Assembly: GCF_025527015.1 (NCBI RefSeq)
Contig: NZ_JAODIM010000039.1
Location: 186,001-250,000 of the forward strand
From: Winslowiella arboricola
GTDB taxonomy: Bacteria; Pseudomonadota; Gammaproteobacteria; Enterobacterales; Enterobacteriaceae
Direction: 5' to 3'
DNA length: 64,000 bases
Position 1 is the first letter of the stretch, and the number at the start of each line of letters is the position of its first letter. Shown one piece after another: positions 7,911 through 15,700 of this stretch. Below the pieces are notes generated by a model, which searched no databases, was not told the DNA's origin, and was given only the letters and a program-made list of their open reading frames with translations. The translations under genes were made by a program, and so were the position numbers.

Positions 7911-8040
7911 TATCTAGCTTTATGGCTTTATTGTGACAAGCATTCAGAGTTCATATCAATGCACTGGAGCATGGATGAAGACGGATAATTACGGCAACAT
8001 GGCTGCATTGAATGTGGCAATGATGACCGGAGTGCTTGAT

Positions 8041-8406
8041 ATGGCGGATGTGATTGATACCGGGTTTGCGCAGCGTTTACGTGAACTACGCAGGCAGAAG
8101 GGGCTGTCTCAGTCGGAGCTGGGTAAGCAGGCTGACCTGCATTACACCCACATTGGCCGCTTTGAGCGCGGCGCGTCCAGACCGGGCAGCGACACGTTAA
8201 GCCGTCTGGCTGATGTGCTGGGCGTGACCAGCGACTACCTACTTGAAGGTGCATCAACGGAAGCGGCTAAAGCAAGATTTGAAGACAGGGAGTTACTACG
8301 GCAGTTTCAGGAAGTGGAGCAGCTGCCGAATGAAGACAAGGAAGTGATTAAGAAGCTGATCGATGCCTTTCTGACCAAGAAGCATATTCAGGCACTGGCA
8401 AGATAA
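8041..8406 (+). CDS. Xre-family helix-turn-helix regulator
   Basis: 121 residues from the ATG at 8041, which has GGAG eight bases upstream; longer starts (GTG 7933, ATG 7975 and 8002) exist but add a low-complexity tail. Residues ~7-62 are a classic HTH_3 domain (FAQRLRELRRQKGLSQSEL ... DTLSRLADVLGVTSDYLL). The C-terminal ~55 residues are helical, acidic, possibly for dimerisation. It lies 79 bases upstream of symE in the same orientation, opposite to the Rhs genes, so it may control the toxin. Two palindromes upstream are candidate operators. Confidence 0.85.
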   Translation: MADVIDTGFAQRLRELRRQKGLSQSELGKQADLHYTHIGRFERGASRPGSDTLSRLADVLGVTSDYLLEGASTEAAKARFEDRELLRQFQEVEQLPNEDKEVIKKLIDAFLTKKHIQALAR

Positions 8407-8485
8407 CAGGCTGATTTAACGCGGGATTGAAGTGTTCTCAGCACAACAACCCCGCTCACCACAGGCAACTAAGCAGGAGTTGATC

Positions 8486-8788
8486 ATGGCTGAACACGAT
8501 TGTAAGTCAGGACAGGGGATTTCCAAAACGGTACGCCGCTGTATTGTGGGATACCGCCCAAAGGGCGGCGACCGCAGCACGCCGCAGGTTAATATAGCGG
8601 GTAAGTGGCTGAGAGAGGCGGGGTTTGATGTCGGGACCGGTGTCAGTCTGAAGGTGATGGATCGCTGCCTGGTACTGATCCCCGACGATCCGGAAGAGAA
8701 GCCGCTGAGGGAACTGGAGCAGCAGCTGAAGGCGCAGCGGGTCGAGCTGGATCACGCCCTTCAGCGGATGTGGGCAGCGCTGGCCTGA
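8486..8788 (+). CDS. symE: SymE-family toxin
   Basis: 100 residues from the ATG at 8486 with AGGAG seven bases upstream. Segments 'RRCIVGYRPKGGD', 'GKWLREAGFDVGTGVSLKV' and 'RCLVLIPDD' match SymE (AbrB-like fold; in E. coli an SOS-induced type I toxin held down by the SymR antisense RNA). The C-terminal 25 residues are helical. I see neither a LexA box nor an obvious SymR-like promoter, so control may rest with the upstream xre gene. A 13-base-arm terminator follows, shared with the convergent RES-module immunity gene. A near-identical copy lacking this 5' end is at 3998-4321. Confidence 0.8.
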   Translation: MAEHDCKSGQGISKTVRRCIVGYRPKGGDRSTPQVNIAGKWLREAGFDVGTGVSLKVMDRCLVLIPDDPEEKPLRELEQQLKAQRVELDHALQRMWAALA

Positions 8789-8802
8789 CGGGCGGCTAAA
8801 AT

Positions 8803-8842
8803 AAAAAGCCGGAAGGATCACTGGGATCGCTTCCGGCTTTTT
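8803..8842. terminator. Module terminator hairpin, copy 4 (bidirectional)
   Basis: Perfect 13-base arms (aaaaagccggaag / cttccggcttttt) with T-runs in both directions, between convergent symE (ends 8788) and the RES-module immunity gene (ends 8848). Best preserved member of the hairpin series. Confidence 0.9.
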
Positions 8843-8847
8843 AATAT

Positions 8848-9129
8848 TTAAGGCATTCGCATTACACATTCCCGAAGGCGTTTGAGCAGCTCGGGATCTT
8901 TAAGGCAATCAACCGGCTTAACACCTTCTAACGCTGGGACTTCACGTTCTACCCACCACAAGCCCTCTTTCAGGCCTATTTTTCCATAGATAATAACTGC
9001 TAAGTCTAAATTACCGTCTAATTTTTTAGCAAGCAAGCGGGCATTATCATCTAAATAATCCTCAGCATAAAAATCTGCGCAATTTTTCCATTTTTCGTCG
9101 CCAGCGTAATAATGTTCTAAAGAAGACAT
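8848..9129 (-). CDS. MbcA/ParS/Xre-type antitoxin domain, immunity to RES tip
   Basis: 93 residues. The C-terminal half, 'GLWWVEREVPALEGVKPVDC' followed by a Leu-rich helix, is the toxin-binding domain of MbcA/ParS/Xre antitoxins (DUF2384), where a leucine/tryptophan platform plugs the RES active site. The DNA-binding helix-turn-helix usual in chromosomal Xre antitoxins is absent; the N-terminal ~45 residues are acidic and unplaced. It starts two bases after the stop of the RES-domain tip, the place for an immunity gene. The pairing matches the known RES-Xre type II toxin-antitoxin partnership. Confidence 0.8.
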   Translation of the reverse strand: MSSLEHYYAGDEKWKNCADFYAEDYLDDNARLLAKKLDGNLDLAVIIYGKIGLKEGLWWVEREVPALEGVKPVDCLKDPELLKRLRECVMRMP

Positions 9130-9131
9130 AT

Positions 9132-9671
9132 CTAGAATCCAAAAAATGATATTAAGTTAGAACCTGTAGGGTTTCTTGCTGATGGTGCAAGTATACCATC
9201 ATACCCTTGCTCTTTCACCCAACTACCAATTTGATGGGTAATGTCGTATTTATTACCAGTGATATCATTCAATGAAACACCTAATGTATCCCTCACGCCA
9301 GAATTAGTAAGTTCAAGTACATTGTTTAACTGTAAGTTTTTACTAATTAACACTCGACTTGAGAGATCTACGTTCCAGTGAGTTACTTCAGACAGTGCAG
9401 TTTTTCTTGAATTTGCGCCATACAATCCACCCAAGCCTTCATCTGTATACCTATGCGATGCTTTGATATTCTACTTGTGTGTTGTCCATGTCGTGCTCAT
9501 CCTGTCAGGCTCTTCAAACCGATAAACAGTTCGATTAACTTTTCTGTCTTTAGGAGCACTGGAACATTTCAGCCCCAGCGGATCGATCCAGTTCAGTGGG
9601 TTTGGTGCATAACTGTAGAGATTTGTTCCCCCCTCAACCTTATCGGATCCTGCTGCGAAAAACACCCTCAT
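9132..9671 (-). pseudogene. Orphan Rhs tip with RES toxin domain, broken by in-frame stop
   Basis: The frame reads from an Rhs core end ([17 protein letters not shown]) into 'VNRTVYRFEEPD', then hits TAG (bases 9473-9471), and continues in the same frame as 'NIKASHRYTDEGLGGLYGAN', 'KTALSEVTHW' and 'DGILAPSARN'. The Arg (VYRF), Glu (LSEV) and Ser (PSAR) positions match the R-E-S residues of RES-domain NAD-degrading toxins. A frameshift also separates 'QQDPI' from 'GGTNLYSY' near 9640. A 100-residue product from a TTG at 9434 would lack the Arg. So the toxin is very probably dead unless the stop is read through. Confidence 0.75.
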
Positions 9672-9845
9672 TTCAGATCGTCCTATCAGTTTCGACTATA
9701 ATTTTGACGTATTTTCGAATCGTAATGCATGGTATTACTTTCCTGAATAATCATGGATAATGCTTTCGCATTTCCTGACTAAAATTTTGAAACCCGGCGA
9801 ATATTGAAGACGATGTCTGACTAGTGTGGTTATGAAAGTAAAAAA

Positions 9846-9875
9846 CCGGAAGAGTCATTGAGAGTACTCCCGGCT
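9846..9875 (-). terminator. Module terminator hairpin, copy 5
   Basis: Imperfect arms ccgg-aagagt/actc-ccgg followed on the minus strand by a six-base T-run, 20 bases beyond the stop of the immunity gene at 9895. A diverged member of the module-end hairpin series. Confidence 0.65.
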
Positions 9876-9894
9876 AAATCTAATTGATTATCAA

Positions 9895-10305
9895 TCACTC
9901 AAAATCAAAGAAAGTATCATAAATCTCTAAAGCTTTATCTACATCGTATCCAGCGAAACCCAGCACTTCGATAAACCAGGACAAATGTTCACCTAACTCT
10001 GGATAGGCGTTTTCTTTTAACGCTAAGAAACACAATGCTATTCTTGCTTTTAAAACATCGCTATCCGTAAAATCTCTTATTCCATTTTGATCAACAACAT
10101 CCCACCAATAAAGACTGGCATCGTTGAGTGCATCGAAACCAACATTCCCTTTAATAAAATCACTGGATAAGCGAATTGGGTTGTGAGGGCCATTACTAAA
10201 ACTAATATTGAATGAATCACAAACCGACAACATGAAAGTTATATACTTTTTTATTGCTTCGTCTGAATCTTTTGGCCAAATAATTGAATCAATACTTTTA
10301 CTCAT
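9895..10305 (-). CDS. Putative immunity protein for the deaminase tip of the intact Rhs
   Basis: 136 residues (MSKSIDSIIWPKDSD...), acidic and helical, without a signal peptide, so cytoplasmic. Its start overlaps the end of the intact rhs by eight bases, a tight toxin-immunity coupling. Segments 'LYWWDVVDQNGIRDF' and 'FIEVLGFAGYDVDKALEIY' are notable, but I do not recognise the family. Because the rhs tip looks like a nucleic-acid or nucleotide deaminase, this protein should block that enzyme in the producing cell and its sisters. A terminator follows. Confidence 0.75.
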   Translation of the reverse strand: MSKSIDSIIWPKDSDEAIKKYITFMLSVCDSFNISFSNGPHNPIRLSSDFIKGNVGFDALNDASLYWWDVVDQNGIRDFTDSDVLKARIALCFLALKENAYPELGEHLSWFIEVLGFAGYDVDKALEIYDTFFDFE

Positions 10306-13300
10306 CTTTTATCGCTACTCCAAAGAATTTTAGTACGCTTTGGCATGAAGGACATAAAGGTTTTGGTGTATTATGACCAGCGCCAGATATACCAATATTA
10401 ACGGCCTTGACGGAAGCCCCCTTAACGTTTACACCTTCATTTAATGCTTTATCAAGGCAGACTATTTCTGCACATCCTCCATGCCAGGGAGCCCTTTCTT
10501 TTGCCGGAGTCCCCATTAATGCACCGGTAACATCACGATTATGAGGAACCGCATCTCCACTAACCCCTGTATAAACCTTACCACCTGCTTTGATTTCGGC
10601 GGCGGCACCTGATCGTTTACCACCCTGCAATGCTCTGTCAGCTGCATTCTCTGCCGAGTCTGGTTTACAACGCCTTGTTAATCCAAGCGGATCGATCCAA
10701 TTAAGTGCATTCGGTGCGTACTCATATAAATTTAGTCCACCCGCAACTCCCACAGGATCAGATTGCGTAAACCTCGCACAGTCCGGATCATAATACCGAA
10801 ACAGATTGTAGTGAAGCCCGGTTTCCCTGTCCAGGTACTGCCCCTGCATCCGCAGATTCTGCGCAAATCCGGGTCCCTGCAACGTCGTTTCACGCAGCAG
10901 TTTGCCCCAGGCGCTGTTCTGTCCTTCCCAGCGCAGTTTACCTCCGGCATCGGTCAGCCGCTCCGGCATACCGTTGACCTGGCAGTGGAACCAGTAAATT
11001 TCCGGGTCCTGCACGCCGTCAATACGCGCCAGCGGTTCATAGCTGTTTGTATCGCTGTAAACGTATGTCAGCGGCACATCGCCGTGAATTTCCTGCAACA
11101 GACGGAAGCCTTCCCAGACAAAACGGGTGGTGACACTTTTGCCGGTCGGTTTTCCCTGTAATTGCTGGCTGACGGTTTTACTGATGCGGCGACCCAGCGG
11201 GTCGTAGGCAAAACTCACCAGGCTGCGCGCTTTATTGCGGTCGCGTGGCTCGCTCAGCACTTCCGTCAGACGATGCTCACCGTCATAACGGTAATGCCAG
11301 CGCATCTGGCCGTTGTCTTTTTCGACGGTGCGTCCATGCACATCATAGCGCCAGCGGATGCCATTAAGCTGCGTCACCCGGTTATGGCGAATGGCCTGAC
11401 CGGCATTGCGCTCCAGTGGATTGCCCGCCGCATCCCAGCGCCACTGCTCCTGATTTGGCAGTGAGCCGTCCTGGCTCAGCAGGCGGCCGGCATCATCGTA
11501 CTGCCAGCGGCTGTGGCTGAACGGATTGTCATCGCGCTCATCGCGAATAAGATTATTGCGGTAGTCGTAATCCAGCCGCGAAGACCAGCGGCGCGGCGCA
11601 GGACGCTGCGTGTTGCCGCTGAATACATCGCGGCGCTGCATACGTCCCAGCCGATCATACTCGCGGCGGGTGGTCAGCAGTCCCTGGGTGCGGCTGACTT
11701 CCCGATGCAGTTCATCGCGGGAGAAATCACTCACCGGCAGGCTGTCCAGCGCAATGCTCAGCAGATGGCCGCTGCCGTAATAAAGCGACTTCAGCTGGCG
11801 GCCATCCGGCAGCGCCAGCGAGGTGGTGTTGCCCAGCGCATCGTACTGCCACGCCAGTGAACCCTGTCCTCCCTGTTCACCGGTTATGTGTCCCAGCGCA
11901 TCATACTCAAAACGCAGCTCCTGCTCCGCCTCGCGGCTCCAGCTGTTTTCGCCCAGCTGCGGATGCAGGGAGAGACGCGACAGCTGGCCGCCTGCGTGGT
12001 AACCATACTCCGTGCGTCCTTCCGGCGTGGTGCGCGCCAGCAGCTGCCCGGCGGCACTGTAAGCAAAGGTGTGGGTGATGGCTTCAGAATGTCCGGCGGC
12101 AAAAGTACGCGCTACGGTGCGGCCACAGGCGTCATACTCGTAACGCGTCGCCACGCCGTCCAGCCCGGCCTCTTCCAGCAGCAGCGAATCTGCTCCCCAG
12201 CGGAAACGGTAAGTTTCACCGTTCTCATTATCCAGCGCGGTCAGTCTGCCACGGCTGTCCCAGCTGCGCCGCACCTCTTCACCCAGTGGATTACGGGTGG
12301 CGATCAGTCGTCCGGCGGCATCGTAACGAAACTCGCTGCGCTTGCCGTCGGCGGCCTCATGAATCTGCGGCAGACCACGCGCATTCCAGCTTAGCCGCTC
12401 TTCCCAGCCCTCCGCGCGGGTCAAATGCTGCGGGCGTCCGGCGGCGTCATACTGGTAGCGGGTCTCTTCCCCTTCCGGGTTAATTTCGGCGGTCAGCCAG
12501 CCCAGCGCATGGTAGCGATAGCGGGTGGTGCGCCCGGAACAGTCCGTTGCGCGGATCACCTGTCCGGCGTCGTTGTACTCCATACGGCGGCTGTTGCCCG
12601 CCGCATCAATCTCTTCCGTCACCAGACCATATTCATCACGCAGCAGCAGCGTGGTCTGGCCCAGCGCGTCAACAATGCGCGCCAGCCCGTGATGTTCATC
12701 GTAGTAATAGCGGGTGGCAGCGCCGTCAGCGCCAGTAACAACCGCAGGCAGCGCGCGGTGTGCCAGCCATGTGGTAGCGGCAGCATTGCCGTCAGCGTCG
12801 GTCTCCTGCACGCGGTTGCCCGAATCGTCATAGCTAAAGGTCATCGCATGACCCAGCGGATCGACCCGGCGGGTCAGCAGCTCATTATCGTCCCATTCGT
12901 AAAGCCAGCTCTCGCCGCGCTCATCGATAAAACGGGTGATCTGACCCTGTGCATTCCAGAAATGCTTGCGTACTAAACCGTCCTGTTGCGTGACGGTGGT
13001 CAGTCCGGCGTTCAGATCGTAATCCATGCGGCAGGCATCACCGGTGCTGGTACGGTTCTCCACCACGCGCCAGTGGTCAAACTTTTGCCAGCGATACTCG
13101 CTTTCCAGCCCGCCCGCCAGACGGTGCCAGCTCATCAGGCCTTCGTCGTTGTAGCGGTATTCACGCAGCACCACGCCGCTGGCGTCGGTGACCGATGACA
13201 GCTGGCCGCGCGCGTCATAAGCCCAGCTCATTAGCGGCCAGTGCGTGTCGCCATCGAACTGGCTGGCAGCGGTCGGCCGCGCAGGGAAGCGGGGATCTTC

Positions 13301-14665
13301 ATAATGCAGGGTGACATCAATCGCCAGCGGTTCATCATGGATGCGCACCAGCCGACCCTGTTCGTCCCGGCTCAGCTCCAGCACATTGCCGTATTCATCA
13401 CTCAGCGAGGCCAGGTGCAGCTGCTGCGGATTGCCCCGATTCGCGCGGAACAGACGCCACATCGCACCGTCATCATCGGCAATCGCCACATCGCCGTTCT
13501 CGTTACGGCGCACAATAATGCCTTCGCTCAGGCTGTACAGCGACTGATCCGGCGGCGGCAGGGTGAAACTCAGCTCACGCCCGGTATCGTCAAACCATAC
13601 CACCTGACCCTCTTCCAGCTTCAGGTAGCTGTCAAATACCGTCGCCCAGCCAGTGCCGAACAGTCCTGAACGACTTGTCAGGCTGTTATAGCTGCGCTGC
13701 CAGCGCAACGGAAAGCGGCCCGGCAGTGAGAAATCCAGTTCGTTACCGTCATTCAGAACTTTCACGCCCGTCGCGGCATGCACCGGGTTCAGGGTAGCGA
13801 ACACGGCGTTAACCGCCATATCTGCCAGCATACCGCCGCCCGCCATAGCCAGCGCACAGGGCATATTCTTGATGATCTTCCCCGGACGACCGCGTATCAG
13901 CGACAGGGCAATCATTGCCACACTAAGGCCTGCCATCTTGCCGCTTTTAATGTCACGTACCCGGAGCGTTTCGCCGCCGATAATCACATCCGGGGAAACC
14001 TTATCCGATATTTTGGCTTCACAGGTGGTGAGATCTTTCGCGCGCACCGCAGGCTGGCCATTGATAAACACCGTTTTCGAGCCTTCAGCCAGGTACTGCG
14101 GACCGGAGTGTTTCTCACAGGCGACTTTATCCTGCTCCAGCGGCGAAGTGCCTTCCGCCGCAGAACCGACTGTCGGCTGCCACATTTCACTGCCAAACTG
14201 CCCGGCGGCGGCCAGCAGCATTCCGCCATAATCGGCAAAGCTGTGCGGTTCCTGTGGTTCCGGCGCGGGTGTTCCGGCGGGCGTGAGCATGCCTGCCGCC
14301 CGTGCAGCAGGCAGGGTGTTAGTCAGCACATTATCAGAGCCGGAGATAATGACACCTGCCGGGGAGGGGGGGAAAATCATATCACCCACGCCACTCGCCA
14401 CCGCGCTGATATCGTCAGTGATGCCAGCCACATTGGCCAGCACGCCGCCAACGATGCCGCTTAGCAGGCAGCTTGATCCGATGGCTGCCACCCCGACGGC
14501 GGCAGCGCTCGCGCCAAGCAGCGGTGCAGCAACCGTTGCAGTAGCTGCTACAAGGCTACCCAACATGGCGTAAGCCGCCCCTTCAACCACCAGGCTGGTG
14601 ATATCCGCAAAGATACTGGAGTGGATTATCTCATCGCCCTGACGGGCCGCATTATTGTCGCTCAT
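10298..14665 (-). CDS. rhs: Full-length Rhs effector with PAAR-like N-terminus and YwqJ-like deaminase tip
   Basis: 1455 residues. Residues ~27-82 form hydrophobic segments bound by Eag chaperones. Residues ~85-240 are a PAAR-like region (KVACEKHSGPQYLAEGS) that would sharpen the VgrG spike. From ~293 (NPVHAATGVKVLNDG) comes the DUF6531 start of the Rhs shell, then YD repeats to the cleavage junction '[11 protein letters not shown]' (~1329). The last 126 residues are cargo: His1395-Gly-Gly-Cys-Ala-Glu1400 and Cys1438-Pro-Ser-Cys1441, the zinc-binding H-x-E / CxxC pattern of deaminases, most like YwqJ. It is exported by the T6SS; the DUF1795 chaperone gene is directly upstream and the immunity gene overlaps its end. 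Part of its core is duplicated at 6457-7385. Confidence 0.9.
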   Translation of the reverse strand: MSDNNAARQGDEIIHSSIFADITSLVVEGAAYAMLGSLVAATATVAAPLLGASAAAVGVAAIGSSCLLSGIVGGVLANVAGITDDISAVASGVGDMIFPPSPAGVIISGSDNVLTNTLPAARAAGMLTPAGTPAPEPQEPHSFADYGGMLLAAAGQFGSEMWQPTVGSAAEGTSPLEQDKVACEKHSGPQYLAEGSKTVFINGQPAVRAKDLTTCEAKISDKVSPDVIIGGETLRVRDIKSGKMAGLSVAMIALSLIRGRPGKIIKNMPCALAMAGGGMLADMAVNAVFATLNPVHAATGVKVLNDGNELDFSLPGRFPLRWQRSYNSLTSRSGLFGTGWATVFDSYLKLEEGQVVWFDDTGRELSFTLPPPDQSLYSLSEGIIVRRNENGDVAIADDDGAMWRLFRANRGNPQQLHLASLSDEYGNVLELSRDEQGRLVRIHDEPLAIDVTLHYEDPRFPARPTAASQFDGDTHWPLMSWAYDARGQLSSVTDASGVVLREYRYNDEGLMSWHRLAGGLESEYRWQKFDHWRVVENRTSTGDACRMDYDLNAGLTTVTQQDGLVRKHFWNAQGQITRFIDERGESWLYEWDDNELLTRRVDPLGHAMTFSYDDSGNRVQETDADGNAAATTWLAHRALPAVVTGADGAATRYYYDEHHGLARIVDALGQTTLLLRDEYGLVTEEIDAAGNSRRMEYNDAGQVIRATDCSGRTTRYRYHALGWLTAEINPEGEETRYQYDAAGRPQHLTRAEGWEERLSWNARGLPQIHEAADGKRSEFRYDAAGRLIATRNPLGEEVRRSWDSRGRLTALDNENGETYRFRWGADSLLLEEAGLDGVATRYEYDACGRTVARTFAAGHSEAITHTFAYSAAGQLLARTTPEGRTEYGYHAGGQLSRLSLHPQLGENSWSREAEQELRFEYDALGHITGEQGGQGSLAWQYDALGNTTSLALPDGRQLKSLYYGSGHLLSIALDSLPVSDFSRDELHREVSRTQGLLTTRREYDRLGRMQRRDVFSGNTQRPAPRRWSSRLDYDYRNNLIRDERDDNPFSHSRWQYDDAGRLLSQDGSLPNQEQWRWDAAGNPLERNAGQAIRHNRVTQLNGIRWRYDVHGRTVEKDNGQMRWHYRYDGEHRLTEVLSEPRDRNKARSLVSFAYDPLGRRISKTVSQQLQGKPTGKSVTTRFVWEGFRLLQEIHGDVPLTYVYSDTNSYEPLARIDGVQDPEIYWFHCQVNGMPERLTDAGGKLRWEGQNSAWGKLLRETTLQGPGFAQNLRMQGQYLDRETGLHYNLFRYYDPDCARFTQSDPVGVAGGLNLYEYAPNALNWIDPLGLTRRCKPDSAENAADRALQGGKRSGAAAEIKAGGKVYTGVSGDAVPHNRDVTGALMGTPAKERAPWHGGCAEIVCLDKALNEGVNVKGASVKAVNIGISGAGHNTPKPLCPSCQSVLKFFGVAIKDE
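10767..11695 (-). repeat. Rhs core duplication, copy B (matches 6457-7385)
   Basis: Same stretch as copy A, here inside the intact rhs. Divergence begins at the tip side near 10767, just before the DPVGVAGG codons, and at the other side at 11696, where the intact gene simply continues. Confidence 0.9.
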
Positions 14666-14668
14666 GCC

Positions 14669-15109
14669 TTACACATTCCGGTTGTTATTCAGCGTCAGAC
14701 TCTGTTTGAGGGCGCTCCAGCGCTGTCCGTCTTCTTCACTGAAAGGACGTAACGCGGAGAGGGTAAACAGCAGCAGCACCGGTTTATCCGGCTGCTGCAC
14801 AGCAAGCTGCTTCTGCCACAACGACTGGTCGTTGCGGACAAAAGCGGTTTCCACTTCAACCGCGCGCAGGCTGTTATCTGCACCGGTCATTACACGCGCA
14901 AATTCACTCTGGTTGATTTCCCCCATTTGCGGACGCAGCATCTCCCACTGGCGATGAAACTCTTTTTCAAAATCGCTGCCATCGGGGATTGCACCACGTG
15001 TGACGACCAGCGAAAGACCGCTTTCATCATCACGCAGAATATTCATGGAGCTGTCCTGCCACGGGGCGGGAAAGAGAGAAAATGAACCTTCCTGGAGGGT
15101 GTATTTCAT
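14669..15109 (-). CDS. Eag-type T6SS chaperone (DUF1795)
   Basis: 146 residues with the DcrB-like DUF1795 layout: an N-terminal strand 'YTLQEGSFSLFP', 'ESGLSLVVTRGAIPDG', and a C-terminal strand-helix 'VLLLFTLSALRPFSEEDGQR'. Eag proteins bind the N-terminal membrane segments of Rhs or PAAR effectors, keep them soluble and load them on VgrG. The gene ends three bases before the rhs start, and the Rhs has such segments, so the pair is convincing. No signal peptide, so cytoplasmic, as expected. Confidence 0.88.
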   Translation of the reverse strand: MKYTLQEGSFSLFPAPWQDSSMNILRDDESGLSLVVTRGAIPDGSDFEKEFHRQWEMLRPQMGEINQSEFARVMTGADNSLRAVEVETAFVRNDQSLWQKQLAVQQPDKPVLLLFTLSALRPFSEEDGQRWSALKQSLTLNNNRNV

Positions 15110-15282
15110 AGGAGACTCTTGCTAAAAGGGCAGCACCGCCAGCAAAGATGGCGTGTTAGCTACCTGAAGGATTAAATAAGAAATAACATACAGGTGGTGA
15201 TATATATCTTCGGGTAATACTGACAGCTATAAGACAACGGGCGAGTTTAACCAGACATTTTTCAGTCTATGCGAGCAGTGCC

Positions 15283-15660
15283 TTACTGAGTAATCGGATG
15301 AAAAGCGCCATCATAATTTGGAGCAATACCCTTATGGGTCTCGGTCAACCGGTCTTTTTCCACCCAGCCCGTAACCTGATCACCCTCCTCCTTAAGATAC
15401 ATTACACTATAGAAACCTTGATATTCCACCCAGGCATATAAATTATTACCGGGAATAACAAACTCTCCTTTTACCAGGCATCGTTTATCCGGGGCAGAAT
15501 AAAATTGCAGCCTCCCTTTTCCACCCACCTTAAACACATTCTCTGTGTTATCGAAATGAACGCCTTGAGTATTGGCGTTACTATCCAGGTTGTGACAAAA
15601 GTCGTTAGCTGAGGCCAGCAGTGGAATAGAAAAAAGCAAAGCGCTTAAAATCTTGATCAT
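15283..15660 (-). CDS. Exported SH3-like protein, candidate periplasmic immunity
   Basis: 125 residues with a signal peptide (MIKILSALLFSIPLLASA-ND). The mature part (GRLQFYSAPDKRC, YAWVEYQGFYSVMYL, GWVEKDRL) looks like a bacterial SH3 fold. The last residues, DGAFHPITQ, match DGTFHAITQ of the protein at 17344-17739, and the two genes are also alike in DNA there. A 5' fragment of a paralogue lies at 16252-16410. Exported, in a cassette behind a glucosaminidase-VgrG, it is probably an immunity or decoy protein against a cell-wall toxin. Function inferred. Confidence 0.65.
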   Translation of the reverse strand: MIKILSALLFSIPLLASANDFCHNLDSNANTQGVHFDNTENVFKVGGKGRLQFYSAPDKRCLVKGEFVIPGNNLYAWVEYQGFYSVMYLKEEGDQVTGWVEKDRLTETHKGIAPNYDGAFHPITQ

Positions 15661-15700
15661 ATCAGCCTCTGGTGTTCATAACAGTATAACGTTGATTTCA

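Larger units (their letters stand above)
7386..8040. other. Module debris and control region upstream of xre
   Basis: No convincing gene. The first ~30 bases ('cacgctaccgctccgcc' and on) recur at about 3981, next to the other symE. Bases 7582-7601 and 7891-7910 hold two related palindromes. The open frame of the regulator extends leftward to a GTG at 7933, but the ATG at 8041 has the better ribosome-binding site. The rest looks like promoter/leader DNA and remnants of lost module sequence. Confidence 0.5.

Noticed and set aside
7933..8257. Antisense frame and N-terminal extension over xre
   Set aside because: The ATG at 8041 has a better ribosome-binding site and gives the usual HTH start; the antisense frame is Cys/Ser/Pro-rich.
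10590..14573. Many open frames of 60-230 codons opposite the intact rhs
   Set aside because: GC-rich coding strand shadows; the same shadows (e.g. 6852-7154 and 11162-11464) recur exactly because the rhs core is duplicated.
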